64,000 bases of DNA from Bdellovibrionales bacterium. GTDB lineage: Bacteria > Bdellovibrionota > Bacteriovoracia > Bacteriovoracales > Bacteriovoracaceae. The notes beneath the pieces are model-generated. The model did no database searches and was not told the DNA's origin. It was given only the letters and a program-made list of their open reading frames with translations. Shown here in pieces: positions 29,282 through 37,261 of the stretch (the stretch's first letter is position 1; each line of letters begins with the position of its first letter). Location: the NCBI GenBank assembly GCA_018646675.1, contig JABGUH010000025.1, positions 1 through 64,000 of the forward strand. Direction: 5' to 3'. Both the position numbers and the translations under genes were made by a program.

Positions 29282-29428
29282 TGCCAGCTCCCTCGCTTGT
29301 ATGCCCGAAAATTTGCTTGATAAAGATTGTGCTCTTTCATAGCAAATTTTTCTGATCCATGGAATCTTGTTGCTTGCTTCCTTGATAAATATTTAGGAGG
29401 AGAATAATAGTAAAGTCAACTGCAAACA

Positions 29429-29444
29429 ACACTATATATGGTAT
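29429..29444 (-). promoter_or_regulatory. NrdR-like box 1
   Basis: acactatatatggtat matches the known 16-bp NrdR consensus (acaCwAtATaTwGtgt) at 14 of 16 positions. It overlaps a possible -10 element of the minus-strand reductase promoter. Confidence 0.65.
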
Positions 29445-29468
29445 GTTTAGGCGTCATAAAATTGTCAA
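29438..29468 (-). promoter_or_regulatory. Candidate promoter of the ribonucleotide reductase gene
   Basis: On the minus strand, TTGACA (complement of 29463-29468) is followed after 19 bases by TACCAT (complement of 29438-29443). It lies between the two NrdR-like boxes, and the -10 overlaps box 1, so bound repressor would block it. The spacing is two bases longer than ideal. Confidence 0.4.
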
Positions 29469-29469
29469 A

Positions 29470-29485
29470 AGCCTAGATATTGTAT
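29470..29485 (-). promoter_or_regulatory. NrdR-like box 2
   Basis: agcctagatattgtat matches the NrdR consensus core (CtA-ATaTtGt) at 12 of 16 positions. Its start is 41 bp from that of box 1, close to four helical turns. This fits the in-phase tandem arrangement NrdR requires. Confidence 0.55.
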
Positions 29486-29652
29486 TGAGTTATGGCCTGA
29501 GATGCACTAATAGCTGGAAAAAAAAATAACACTCTTTTACAATCAACTAATATTTATTTTATTCTCTTTGCATCGATAATTAGGGCTTTCTGGTTCAAAT
29601 ACCAACAGATACTTGACAGATCGAGTTGGTCTTTTTTAAGGAGTTTAACGAG

Positions 29653-30402
29653 GTGAAAGCAATGTGTTGGACTAGCGGAATCTCTCTTTTATTTTTACTA
29701 CTGGTTCCAGCGGAAAGTTGGGCGCTAAGTAGTGATCAGCAACCGGAGATTCGTAGTAGTAGTTTTGAGTTTGCAGGTTGTCCTGCAAATTCAAAATGTG
29801 GTGAGGAGTATGGCAAACGCTACGCCGGCTGGAGAAAACTATTTGCGACTGAGAGTAGTAGTGCTGTTAAGCAGTTGCAGAAATTTAAGCGGCGTGATGG
29901 AGTTCCTCTTACTTTTTGGAGTCAAGATACTCAAAATCGCAGCGATCAGATATTTTGGGACTCCCCCTGTCAGCACCATCGCACTTCTGATAAAAAACTC
30001 TATCTTTCACAAATGCTTTTTGGCCGCTCCTTCTCTTTAAAACGTAAGGCGATAATTGAGCAGGTACTGGTGGTTGGAAGTAGTGGTAAAATTACCTCCT
30101 ACCCTCGGCCCCGGGGAATGATCCCTACTCATTTAGACACCAAGGGAAGGATGCGCTTTATTATGGAGGAGGGTGGAGTCTATTTCGGTCTGGCGATTAC
30201 TCCGGCGGGGGCCATCTCAATCACTTCCGCTAACTCTGCGGTCCGTAGTTCGACGGATGTTAAATGTACGTCTCAAGCGATCAATCTTTTTGATCGTGAG
30301 ATGAAAGCCCAGCGGGATATCTATCGTGGCCATACCTGTCGGCGTATTTGGCAACAGCAGCATCATCGCTGGCAAACTATTATTTTTGGTTTTAGTTGTT
30401 GA
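29653..30402 (+). CDS. Secreted cysteine-containing protein, unknown
   Basis: GTG 29653 is chosen because AAGGAG lies nine bases upstream; TTG 29626 would lie before that site. A signal peptide (LLFLLLVPAESWA) is followed by a polar domain with paired cysteines, suggesting disulfides in the periplasm (CPANSKCG, SPCQHH, VKCTSQ, HTCRR). No family recognised. The next gene starts 46 bases on. Confidence 0.55.
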   Translation: MKAMCWTSGISLLFLLLVPAESWALSSDQQPEIRSSSFEFAGCPANSKCGEEYGKRYAGWRKLFATESSSAVKQLQKFKRRDGVPLTFWSQDTQNRSDQIFWDSPCQHHRTSDKKLYLSQMLFGRSFSLKRKAIIEQVLVVGSSGKITSYPRPRGMIPTHLDTKGRMRFIMEEGGVYFGLAITPAGAISITSANSAVRSSTDVKCTSQAINLFDREMKAQRDIYRGHTCRRIWQQQHHRWQTIIFGFSC

Positions 30403-30448
30403 GCTAACGCCTCATTGCCTTCATAATTGGGTCATAGTGGAGGTATAT

Positions 30449-31048
30449 ATGGAAGGGCAGCTAGAACTTGATCTACAAGAGAGCAGTAATCCACTGAACC
30501 ACTTTTTTATGACTCTAGAGTCGAGAATGGAGGGCCCATTTTCCCGGGCACTCTCTCAGTTAGACAGTTTGGAGCAGGAGAGTGCCGATGGTACCGAGCT
30601 GCTGTTTTTACTATTAGAGGATACTGTCTTCTCTTCTATCTATGCGACTTTTTATGAGGAGCTATTTTTAAAGTTCAGTGATACGACTGAGGAGGGGCGA
30701 GAGCAGCTAATCGAGTTATTTGAGCAGAGTAGTGAGCAGCGGGATCGTCTGATTGCTCAACAGACCGGGGGACATGTTGATTATATTATGCGTGGAGGTA
30801 GTTGTCCTGGGTGTAGCTCCTGCCAATTTCATCAGGATGTGGACGATTTAGTCGCTAGATGGCAACAGCAGGATCTTAACTTTTTTGTCACTCTATATAT
30901 TGGAATGCAGACCATTCAGACCTCTTTTGAACAACTGCTATACGACTATCTGGATAGTAATGATCGAATTATTCGTTATTTTACACCTGAGAATATTCTA
31001 GGCTTGCGTAAGTTCATTATGGATTACTCTGAGCGCGAACTGGTCTGA
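30449..31048 (+). CDS. Unknown protein with CxxCxxC motif
   Basis: ATG 30449 is preceded by GGAGG at six to seven bases. Any earlier start would overlap the preceding gene by many codons. The 199-residue protein is helical and acidic. Around residue 115 it has GGSCPGCSSCQFHQD, a cysteine cluster followed by histidine that could bind a metal or Fe-S cluster. No signal peptide. Not recognised. Confidence 0.6.
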   Translation: MEGQLELDLQESSNPLNHFFMTLESRMEGPFSRALSQLDSLEQESADGTELLFLLLEDTVFSSIYATFYEELFLKFSDTTEEGREQLIELFEQSSEQRDRLIAQQTGGHVDYIMRGGSCPGCSSCQFHQDVDDLVARWQQQDLNFFVTLYIGMQTIQTSFEQLLYDYLDSNDRIIRYFTPENILGLRKFIMDYSERELV

Positions 31049-31060
31049 TTACAAAAATAT

Positions 31061-32368
31061 TTAATTTTTAATACTGAGAGAGTAGGTGATTAACTCCTCC
31101 TGCTTTCCTTTAAAGTTTAGTGGCTCCTGCTGCTTAAATCTTTGAGATAGCTCTAAAGGTAGGTGACGGTGAACCACCTGACTGATAATTAACTCACCAC
31201 CAGCAGCGGCCCCACACATTCGAGCGGCGGAGTTAACACTATTACCGATTGCAGTATAGTCACGTCTGTTTTCAGTGCCAATAGATCCAACTACTGCTTC
31301 ACCGTAGTGAATTCCAATTCCAACTTCCAGCTCAATAGATGGATTATTATGAATAGTCGAGATTATTTCAATTGCGGATAGAACAGCACTTTCGACTTGA
31401 TCAGGGGGAAAGATCGCCATGATCTCATCACCTACAAACTTATCAATTATTCCATGGTAACGAGTGATGCTATCTGCTTGCAGGTCAAAAAGATGGTTGA
31501 TCTTATCTACCACTTCTTGTGGAGCACGGGACTCAGAATAACTAGTAAAACCTCTAATATCGGAAAAAAAGGGGACAATAATCTCTATCTCTCCCTTAAA
31601 TAGTTCGGTCTTCTCTGTTACCGAGCTGTAGATCGCAGCGATCGCTGATTGAGAGATATACTTCTCCATCTGCTGGCGAATACGAATTAACAAGTAAGTA
31701 CTGCTATTAATAATACTGCCTGCTTTCCGAATCAGCACACTTAGCATGATGGCGAAAAATAAAAATATGATAGAGGGCATGGCGATGGAATCCCTCAGTG
31801 CCTGATAGGCCATCTGTTCAAATCGAGAGACATCTTCATAAATCTCCATCACTCCAACAACTTTTTTTCCGTCTACGCCGTAGGTTGGAAGGTAGACCTC
31901 CATAAAGCTGACTCCCTGAACGCTTTCTAGCTTAGAGAAGATCTTTCCATGTAGTGCATTTTGGAATCCGACACTTTGAATTGCGTCATAGAGCCCTCCC
32001 TCACTGGATGGATTTTTGTGGTTGAAGAGGATCAGGCCCTCAGTATTGAAGACTTTGACCTTTGAGAAGCGGAAACTTGACTTGATTAGTAGGGAAACAT
32101 GGGCGCGAAACTTCTCTTTCGTCGCTTGGCTCTGTTGGAGAACAGTATCAAAGCCGATGGTATGCTGCTCAAGTACGCTTCTACTTAACTCCCCATAGAA
32201 TCCGGCTGCCTTCTCTTGTAGGTTATTGACATACTGCGTGGTTAGGACATCCCGCTCGCTAAATAAGATGGAGGATATAAGAGCGATATAAAAGATAACT
32301 GCTCCAACTCCTCCATAGATTAGAAAGTAGCGCACTAAGGGGAATGGAGTATCTCTTATCTGGCCCAT
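31061..32368 (-). CDS. Membrane class III adenylate cyclase
   Basis: A transmembrane segment near residues 13-35, a periplasmic sensor domain, and a second TM near 190-210 precede a class III cyclase (about 255-435). FFSDIRGFTSYSE and KFVGDEIMAIF supply both metal-binding aspartates. The lysine in DKFVGDE and the aspartate in RRDYTAIG indicate ATP rather than GTP as substrate. IGNSVNSAARM has the transition-state Asn and Arg. It should therefore produce cAMP in response to an envelope signal. No HAMP consensus is obvious. Confidence 0.9.
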   Translation of the reverse strand: MGQIRDTPFPLVRYFLIYGGVGAVIFYIALISSILFSERDVLTTQYVNNLQEKAAGFYGELSRSVLEQHTIGFDTVLQQSQATKEKFRAHVSLLIKSSFRFSKVKVFNTEGLILFNHKNPSSEGGLYDAIQSVGFQNALHGKIFSKLESVQGVSFMEVYLPTYGVDGKKVVGVMEIYEDVSRFEQMAYQALRDSIAMPSIIFLFFAIMLSVLIRKAGSIINSSTYLLIRIRQQMEKYISQSAIAAIYSSVTEKTELFKGEIEIIVPFFSDIRGFTSYSESRAPQEVVDKINHLFDLQADSITRYHGIIDKFVGDEIMAIFPPDQVESAVLSAIEIISTIHNNPSIELEVGIGIHYGEAVVGSIGTENRRDYTAIGNSVNSAARMCGAAAGGELIISQVVHRHLPLELSQRFKQQEPLNFKGKQEELITYSLSIKN

Positions 32369-32592
32369 AAATTATCTTTTTTATTAAAGTTGTTATTAGT
32401 ACTAGACTAAGTCTATTTGTGGTTTGTGGCCATTATATATGCAGTTTGTTGTGCCGGAGATCGTTTTACTCAGGTAATCCGTTTTTTCGGCGAAGAATCA
32501 ATCATTTTTTACTAATAAATCATGTTAGATCTCCGATCAGTGGTAAACAGCGGGCACACCGCCTACGGCTTACGGATTAGGAGCTAATAAAT

Positions 32593-33558
32593 ATGATTAC
32601 TTTACCTAAAATTTACCACTTTGCCGTCTATCTTCTCTGTTTTGCCCTAGTCTCATGCTCCTCAGGTATGAGGGAGTCGGAGAGCATTTCGGCTAAAATG
32701 TCTCGTTATGATGCAAAACGGGATCAAGATACCTCTGTGCCGGCGTTAACCATCTCTACTCAATATTTTAATGGTGGTGGAGCATCAGCAAAAGGGAGGG
32801 GGCCGGCTTCTAAGTCGGGAGGCGAGAGCTTTGACTTTGGTTCTCCTGCAGATAGTGGGCCCGATCGTACCAGTTACTCAAATCGTAGTTTATACTACGT
32901 AACCCTACTGTCCCAATATCAAAACTTAAGAGGATTTTCATCTGGCCAAACTTCAGACATAAATAGTTGCCCCAGTTTTCACTCCATGCATTTAGAGTAT
33001 TTGGAGAATGGCGGCTTGACCAAAGGGGATCGCCGACAGTGGAAGAAGCAGCTTGCACTAAAGCGTTTGCGTGACGAAAAATATCTTGCTCAGTATCCGG
33101 AGTTATTTCTCCCCGTTGTTAATGAGGGTACCTCTCCCAAGGTGGTGGATCTGTTGAATGGTAATTCCATGGGTGGTCAAAGTTTTGTAGTCCAGACCAT
33201 CCAAAAAGCGTTGGATATTCATATTCAAAAGACCTATCAAGAGTTGGCAACACTTTGTGAGAATGGTGTTAGTACTAACTACTATAATTTTGAAAATTTA
33301 ATTACGCATATTACCCGTGCTGATAATTTTGGACCGACATCAAAAAATCTGCAAGTTCTCTTTAAGACGACCATCTTTGTCAATATGGCGATGATCGATT
33401 CGATGGTAGTTGGCGAGAGCATGGTTCGACCTGCCAAGAGAGGGCGTTCTATTGCCAGCCAGCAGGGGGCATTTTCCTCTGGTCGTAGCTACGAGAGACA
33501 GGTAATCAAGCGGTTAAGGGTTCCCTGGGTGGGAGAATATCTAAAGCAATTACCCTAA
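32593..33558 (+). CDS. Lipoprotein of unknown function
   Basis: A signal peptide ends in LVSC (C22), and the mature protein begins with a Ser/Gly-rich flexible stretch to about residue 85. A helical domain with a few cysteines follows. No family recognised. AGGAG lies nine bases before the ATG. It precedes an orphan ParA gene by 66 bases on the same strand. Confidence 0.65.
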   Translation: MITLPKIYHFAVYLLCFALVSCSSGMRESESISAKMSRYDAKRDQDTSVPALTISTQYFNGGGASAKGRGPASKSGGESFDFGSPADSGPDRTSYSNRSLYYVTLLSQYQNLRGFSSGQTSDINSCPSFHSMHLEYLENGGLTKGDRRQWKKQLALKRLRDEKYLAQYPELFLPVVNEGTSPKVVDLLNGNSMGGQSFVVQTIQKALDIHIQKTYQELATLCENGVSTNYYNFENLITHITRADNFGPTSKNLQVLFKTTIFVNMAMIDSMVVGESMVRPAKRGRSIASQQGAFSSGRSYERQVIKRLRVPWVGEYLKQLP

Positions 33559-33624
33559 CAACAGTAATCTTTTGGCCACCATTACTCCGGTCGTGCTAGT
33601 ATTCCCGTAATTCTAGGAGGAGAT

Positions 33625-34506
33625 ATGGGGATTTTCGCACGTACATCGGGAAAACGAGGTAGGGTAGTTGCCTTCATCAACCAGAAGGGAGGAGTGGGGA
33701 AAACCACCATGGCTTTCAACACTGCTTATGCTCTGAAGTGCCAAGGGGCAAAGGTTTTGGTAATTGACCTTGATCCTCAAGCTAATCTATCCTTACTATT
33801 TGGTCTTGATCTAAGCTTGGCCGCTGAGTCAGATGATTTAACCGAGTCGTCTCTAAATATTCATCATCTTTTGATCAACAGTGTTCGGGAGTTAAAGGCT
33901 CTGCATACCGGAGTCTTGTGGAGCGAGCTTATCTATCAGCGCGATGGTGTTGACCTGTTGCCATCTTCACAGGAGCTGTCAGGTTTTGAGCTTTCGGTTG
34001 CTGGAATATCCTCCCCACGCCAGATGATCTTAAAACGCTTTTTAGAGCGCAATGGTATCTTAGATCAGTACGACTACATAATTATTGATGGCCCTCCAAC
34101 GTTAGGACTATTAGTAGTCAATATCTTATGTGCGGCCCATGGTGTGATGATTCCCTTTCGACCAGATGACTTCTCCCGCAAGGGGCTGGCACACTTCTAC
34201 CGTGTGTTGGAGGATATTGATGACATGGGGGTAAGCGCCAAGCCGACTGTTCTGGCCCACATTCCAAATTTGGTGGAGAAGAGGCGTAAGCAGGAGGGGT
34301 GTGACCTTAATCTAATCACTGAAGAGTTGGTTGACCGATCTAACTGCTCCAATGTGGTGGATCCATTTTACAATCGTGCTCAACTAGTTAAATCCCAGTC
34401 GCAAAAGAGATCGGTCTACGATTATAGCTCCATCGAATTTGCCCAGTTACAAGAGAAGTTTAATCATTTGGCCGATATTATTCAAGAGGCATCCTATGAA
34501 CAGTAA
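33625..34506 (+). CDS. ParA/Soj-family ATPase
   Basis: The deviant Walker A motif FINQKGGVGKTTMAFN, VIDLDPQANLS and DYIIIDGPPTLG are diagnostic of ParA-type ATPases, which position DNA or protein cargo on the nucleoid or membrane. No parB or parS site is visible. The next gene overlaps by 11 bases and encodes an 86-residue unknown. A cargo-positioning role with a small partner is as likely as chromosome partitioning. AGGAGGAG is close before the ATG. Confidence 0.88.
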   Translation: MGIFARTSGKRGRVVAFINQKGGVGKTTMAFNTAYALKCQGAKVLVIDLDPQANLSLLFGLDLSLAAESDDLTESSLNIHHLLINSVRELKALHTGVLWSELIYQRDGVDLLPSSQELSGFELSVAGISSPRQMILKRFLERNGILDQYDYIIIDGPPTLGLLVVNILCAAHGVMIPFRPDDFSRKGLAHFYRVLEDIDDMGVSAKPTVLAHIPNLVEKRRKQEGCDLNLITEELVDRSNCSNVVDPFYNRAQLVKSQSQKRSVYDYSSIEFAQLQEKFNHLADIIQEASYEQ

Positions 34507-34756
34507 AGCGAGAAAAAATCCTCTCTATGTAGTAACTAACAATGGAAAAGATGTTGAGAGAGTTCGCTCTCTTTGGGATGCACTGGTTAAAAAATTTGGA
34601 ATTGGTCCGCTGGTTGAATTTATTAATATTATGTTACAGCAGTTGTTTGCACTTGTTACCAGCTATCCAATGTTGGTCGCCGTGAATAGATATTTGAACC
34701 AGTTGTTTGAGCAGTTACAAGGTCTATTCGCCCTAATGCCAACACGTAGTTCTTAA
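34496..34756 (+). CDS. Small protein overlapping parA end
   Basis: ATG 34496 lies within the last codons of the ParA-type gene (11-base overlap), with AGAGG seven bases upstream, so the pair is translationally coupled. The 86 residues begin with a basic segment (NSKARKNPLYVV). A long amphipathic to hydrophobic helix follows (LVEFINIMLQQLFALVTSYP), perhaps membrane-associating. No family recognised. The overlap suggests a partner of the ATPase. Confidence 0.6.
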   Translation: MNSKARKNPLYVVTNNGKDVERVRSLWDALVKKFGIGPLVEFINIMLQQLFALVTSYPMLVAVNRYLNQLFEQLQGLFALMPTRSS

Positions 34757-34776
34757 TCTTCGATTAGAGAGATTTA

Positions 34777-35346
34777 TTAAAAGACATCGGCTGTAAAAAC
34801 GGAGAATGATGCTCCCTCTCTCCAGCTATCTGCTGATAGTCCCGCCTTTAGGGCCAGCTGGCTTAAGGTTGTTGCCAGATCCCACCCCTGCTCCGGTGCG
34901 ACCTGGGGAAGGAAAACGGCAGAGCAACTATCTTTTGTCAGTACTATTCCGTGGACCCCCACTTCTATCTCTTGATAGTTACTGATCTCCCAGGGAGGAG
35001 ATAGGAGTGAGATCTCAATCTCTATTTGATTTAGCTCATCTAGAGTTAGGTTGGGGAATCTGTAATCTCCAAAGGCTGCATCAACTGCTCTAGCAATTAC
35101 TACTTGGGCAATTGATCTTGAGGGGAATATCTCTCCAATACAGCCACGTAGATTATTATCAATTGTCAGGGTGACAAACCCTCCACCCAACTGCTGTAAT
35201 TTTTTGTGCTCTTTTTCCAGTGTCGCCGCTGATGGTTGCGCTGTTCCTTTTAGCTGGCCAGTAATAGAGCTAAGGGCAGCATCTTTTAAAGCTTGTTGTT
35301 CTGCCGAACTTAACTTAAAGGAGAAATTATCTGTTTTACTATTCAT
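34777..35346 (-). CDS. amrA: AMMECR1-domain protein (AmmeMemoRadiSam system A)
   Basis: The conserved RGCIG signature appears as NNLRGCIGEIFPSRS, with the AFGDYRFPNLTLDEL and IEISLLSPP segments of the AMMECR1 fold. It is the second gene of a minus-strand pair, 21 bases after the Memo-like gene. The radical SAM partner is encoded divergently. The substrate of this three-protein set is not established. AAGGAAGGG precedes the ATG. Confidence 0.92.
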   Translation of the reverse strand: MNSKTDNFSFKLSSAEQQALKDAALSSITGQLKGTAQPSAATLEKEHKKLQQLGGGFVTLTIDNNLRGCIGEIFPSRSIAQVVIARAVDAAFGDYRFPNLTLDELNQIEIEISLLSPPWEISNYQEIEVGVHGIVLTKDSCSAVFLPQVAPEQGWDLATTLSQLALKAGLSADSWREGASFSVFTADVF

Positions 35347-35367
35347 TGTGTCCCTTCCTTTAAAATT

Positions 35368-36168
35368 CTAGGCTTTATAGACAACAAAAGCACCATAACC
35401 AACAACCCGATCTTTATCCCCAGCAGTATCCCCTGAGTTGCGAAGATCGATGGTTGATAGTTTTAACTTATTCTGCTTGGCCCAACCTAACATTCCTCTA
35501 ATTGGCCAGACGCCGCAACTATGTTCCCCAGTCAGTGGCCGATAATTCAAACATTCCAAATTATCGGCGGTAGTACGATCTACCTTTTTTGCCTCGTCAT
35601 AGGGTAAAAAGTGGCTGAGGTCGCCACTGACAATAAAGAGAGTAGAGTCATTATCGAGTAAACTAAAGATTGATGAAATTTGCTCGACTTCCGAGTTACC
35701 AACAATAATTGGTACGATCGGAGTGTTAGCTGAAAATATGGTTTGAATAAATGGAATATGGACTTCAATCGCATGCTCTCTTTCAAAATAGTCGGATGAA
35801 ATTTTAACCAAGTTATTGCTGTTTAACTGCGCAATAGTCTCTTGGTCGATCTCAATTGTTCCTAATGGAGTTTTATAAAGATTGAAATCCGGAGCAACCG
35901 CCCCTTGTAGATGGAAGTGATGGGTGGGGGAGAGCAGTATAATTCGGGAAATTTTATCCTTGATTCGTTTCGCAGCTTGATAGGCAGAAGCTGCAATCGG
36001 TCCAGAGTAGATAAAGCCTGCGTGAGGAGCTACCAGTGCTTTGGCAGTGATCTCATCTTGAGTTGTCACCGCCTCACTTAAGTAGTGATCAAGCAGTAGT
36101 TTAAGCTCCTGGGGATCTGCGGGGTAGAAGCTTCCAGCCACATTTGGTTCTTTTGTAGTACTACTCAT
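35368..36168 (-). CDS. amrB: Memo-like protein (AmmeMemoRadiSam system B)
   Basis: It has the Memo fold, related to extradiol dioxygenases: NVAGSFYPADPQEL, ALVAPHAGFIYSGPIAASAY, LLSPTHHFH and VSGDLSHFLPY. EHSCGVWPI contains the cysteine that, with histidines, ligates metal in human MEMO1. It is probably a metal-dependent oxidoreductase acting with AMMECR1 and the radical SAM enzyme. The start is 74 bases from the divergent radical SAM gene. Confidence 0.92.
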   Translation of the reverse strand: MSSTTKEPNVAGSFYPADPQELKLLLDHYLSEAVTTQDEITAKALVAPHAGFIYSGPIAASAYQAAKRIKDKISRIILLSPTHHFHLQGAVAPDFNLYKTPLGTIEIDQETIAQLNSNNLVKISSDYFEREHAIEVHIPFIQTIFSANTPIVPIIVGNSEVEQISSIFSLLDNDSTLFIVSGDLSHFLPYDEAKKVDRTTADNLECLNYRPLTGEHSCGVWPIRGMLGWAKQNKLKLSTIDLRNSGDTAGDKDRVVGYGAFVVYKA

Positions 36169-36242
36169 CTCTTGCTCCTAGTTACGACCTCGATGCTAGC
36201 ATAACTAGTCAATAAAGTCTTAATCAGTTACTCTCAACTTGT

Positions 36243-37259
36243 ATGACTATAGTAAGCAGTAGCTATTGGGAGAGGGCTTCGGATGGGCGTGTGATTTGCA
36301 CTCTCTGTCCCCACCGCTGCACCATGAAGGAGGGGCAGCGTGGTCTCTGTTATATTCGTGGCAACCAAGATGGAGCAGTGGTGCTTCACTCCTACGGAAG
36401 AAGCAGTGGGGTAGCAGTTGACCCCATCGAGAAAAAACCTCTTTTTCATTTCTATCCCGGGTCATCAGTTCTCTCTTTTGGAACAGTCGGATGCAACTTG
36501 AGCTGCCGCTTCTGTCAGAATTGGGATATTAGTAAGGCAAAAATTATGGAGCGCCTTGGTGAGAGTCTGGCCCCTGAGGAGCTGGTGGCGTTAGCCAAAA
36601 AAAGTGGCGCAAAAAGCATCGCATATACTTATAATGATCCGGTTATTTTTTGGGAGTATGCTCGTGATGTTGCACTATTGGCAAAGAGGGAAAATATAAA
36701 AAGTGTTGCAGTTACCGCAGGCTATATTAGTAGTTCTGCCCATGAGGATTTTTTTTCTGTGATGGATGCGGCAAACATTGATCTAAAATCTTTTGATGAT
36801 AATTTTTATCGTCGGTTAACTGGCGGTCGCCTGGCCCCGGTCTTGGAGACGCTGGAGTATGTTGCCAAACAGAGTGATACTTGGTTGGAGGTCACGACAC
36901 TTTTAATTCCAGGAGAGAATGACTCGCCTGGTGAGTTAGAGGCACTGACCAGCTGGGTAGTGGAGCACTTGGGACCCCACGTTCCGCTGCACTTTTCTGC
37001 CTTTCATCCAGATTGGAAAATGGAGCAACATCAAGCCACCAGTTTGGAAATCCTACTTAAGGCACGAGCTATTGGACTGGCCGCAGGGCTACAGCACATC
37101 TATCTGGGGAATGTTGATCACCCTAAAACGGCTGCAACATTTTGTCATCACTGCCAAGAGATATTAATTGAGCGAAATTGGCACCAAGTAACTAACTACA
37201 ATCTAGGAACGGCTGGAGCCTGTCCTCATTGTCATCATAGTGTGGTTGGAATATTTTAA
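36243..37259 (+). CDS. amrS: Radical SAM enzyme of the AmmeMemoRadiSam system
   Basis: The radical SAM cluster motif CNLSCRFCQNWDIS is complete. An N-terminal cysteine segment (CTLCPHRCTMKEGQRGLC) and a C-terminal set (CHHCQEI, then CPHCHHS) suggest further metal sites. The pattern is that of the PflA-like AmmeMemoRadiSam enzyme. It is divergent from the other two members and convergent with resB, with two bases between stops. No ribosome binding site is evident before the ATG. Confidence 0.92.
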   Translation: MTIVSSSYWERASDGRVICTLCPHRCTMKEGQRGLCYIRGNQDGAVVLHSYGRSSGVAVDPIEKKPLFHFYPGSSVLSFGTVGCNLSCRFCQNWDISKAKIMERLGESLAPEELVALAKKSGAKSIAYTYNDPVIFWEYARDVALLAKRENIKSVAVTAGYISSSAHEDFFSVMDAANIDLKSFDDNFYRRLTGGRLAPVLETLEYVAKQSDTWLEVTTLLIPGENDSPGELEALTSWVVEHLGPHVPLHFSAFHPDWKMEQHQATSLEILLKARAIGLAAGLQHIYLGNVDHPKTAATFCHHCQEILIERNWHQVTNYNLGTAGACPHCHHSVVGIF

Positions 37260-37261
37260 CC

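Noticed and set aside
29590-29612. ggttcaaata-like T-arm suggesting a tRNA or attachment site
   Set aside because: Only four base pairs can form and no acceptor, D or anticodon arms are present around it.
29282-29650. Cobalamin riboswitch upstream of the B12-dependent reductase
   Set aside because: No B12-box (GCCACTG-like) or supporting helices found on the reductase strand.
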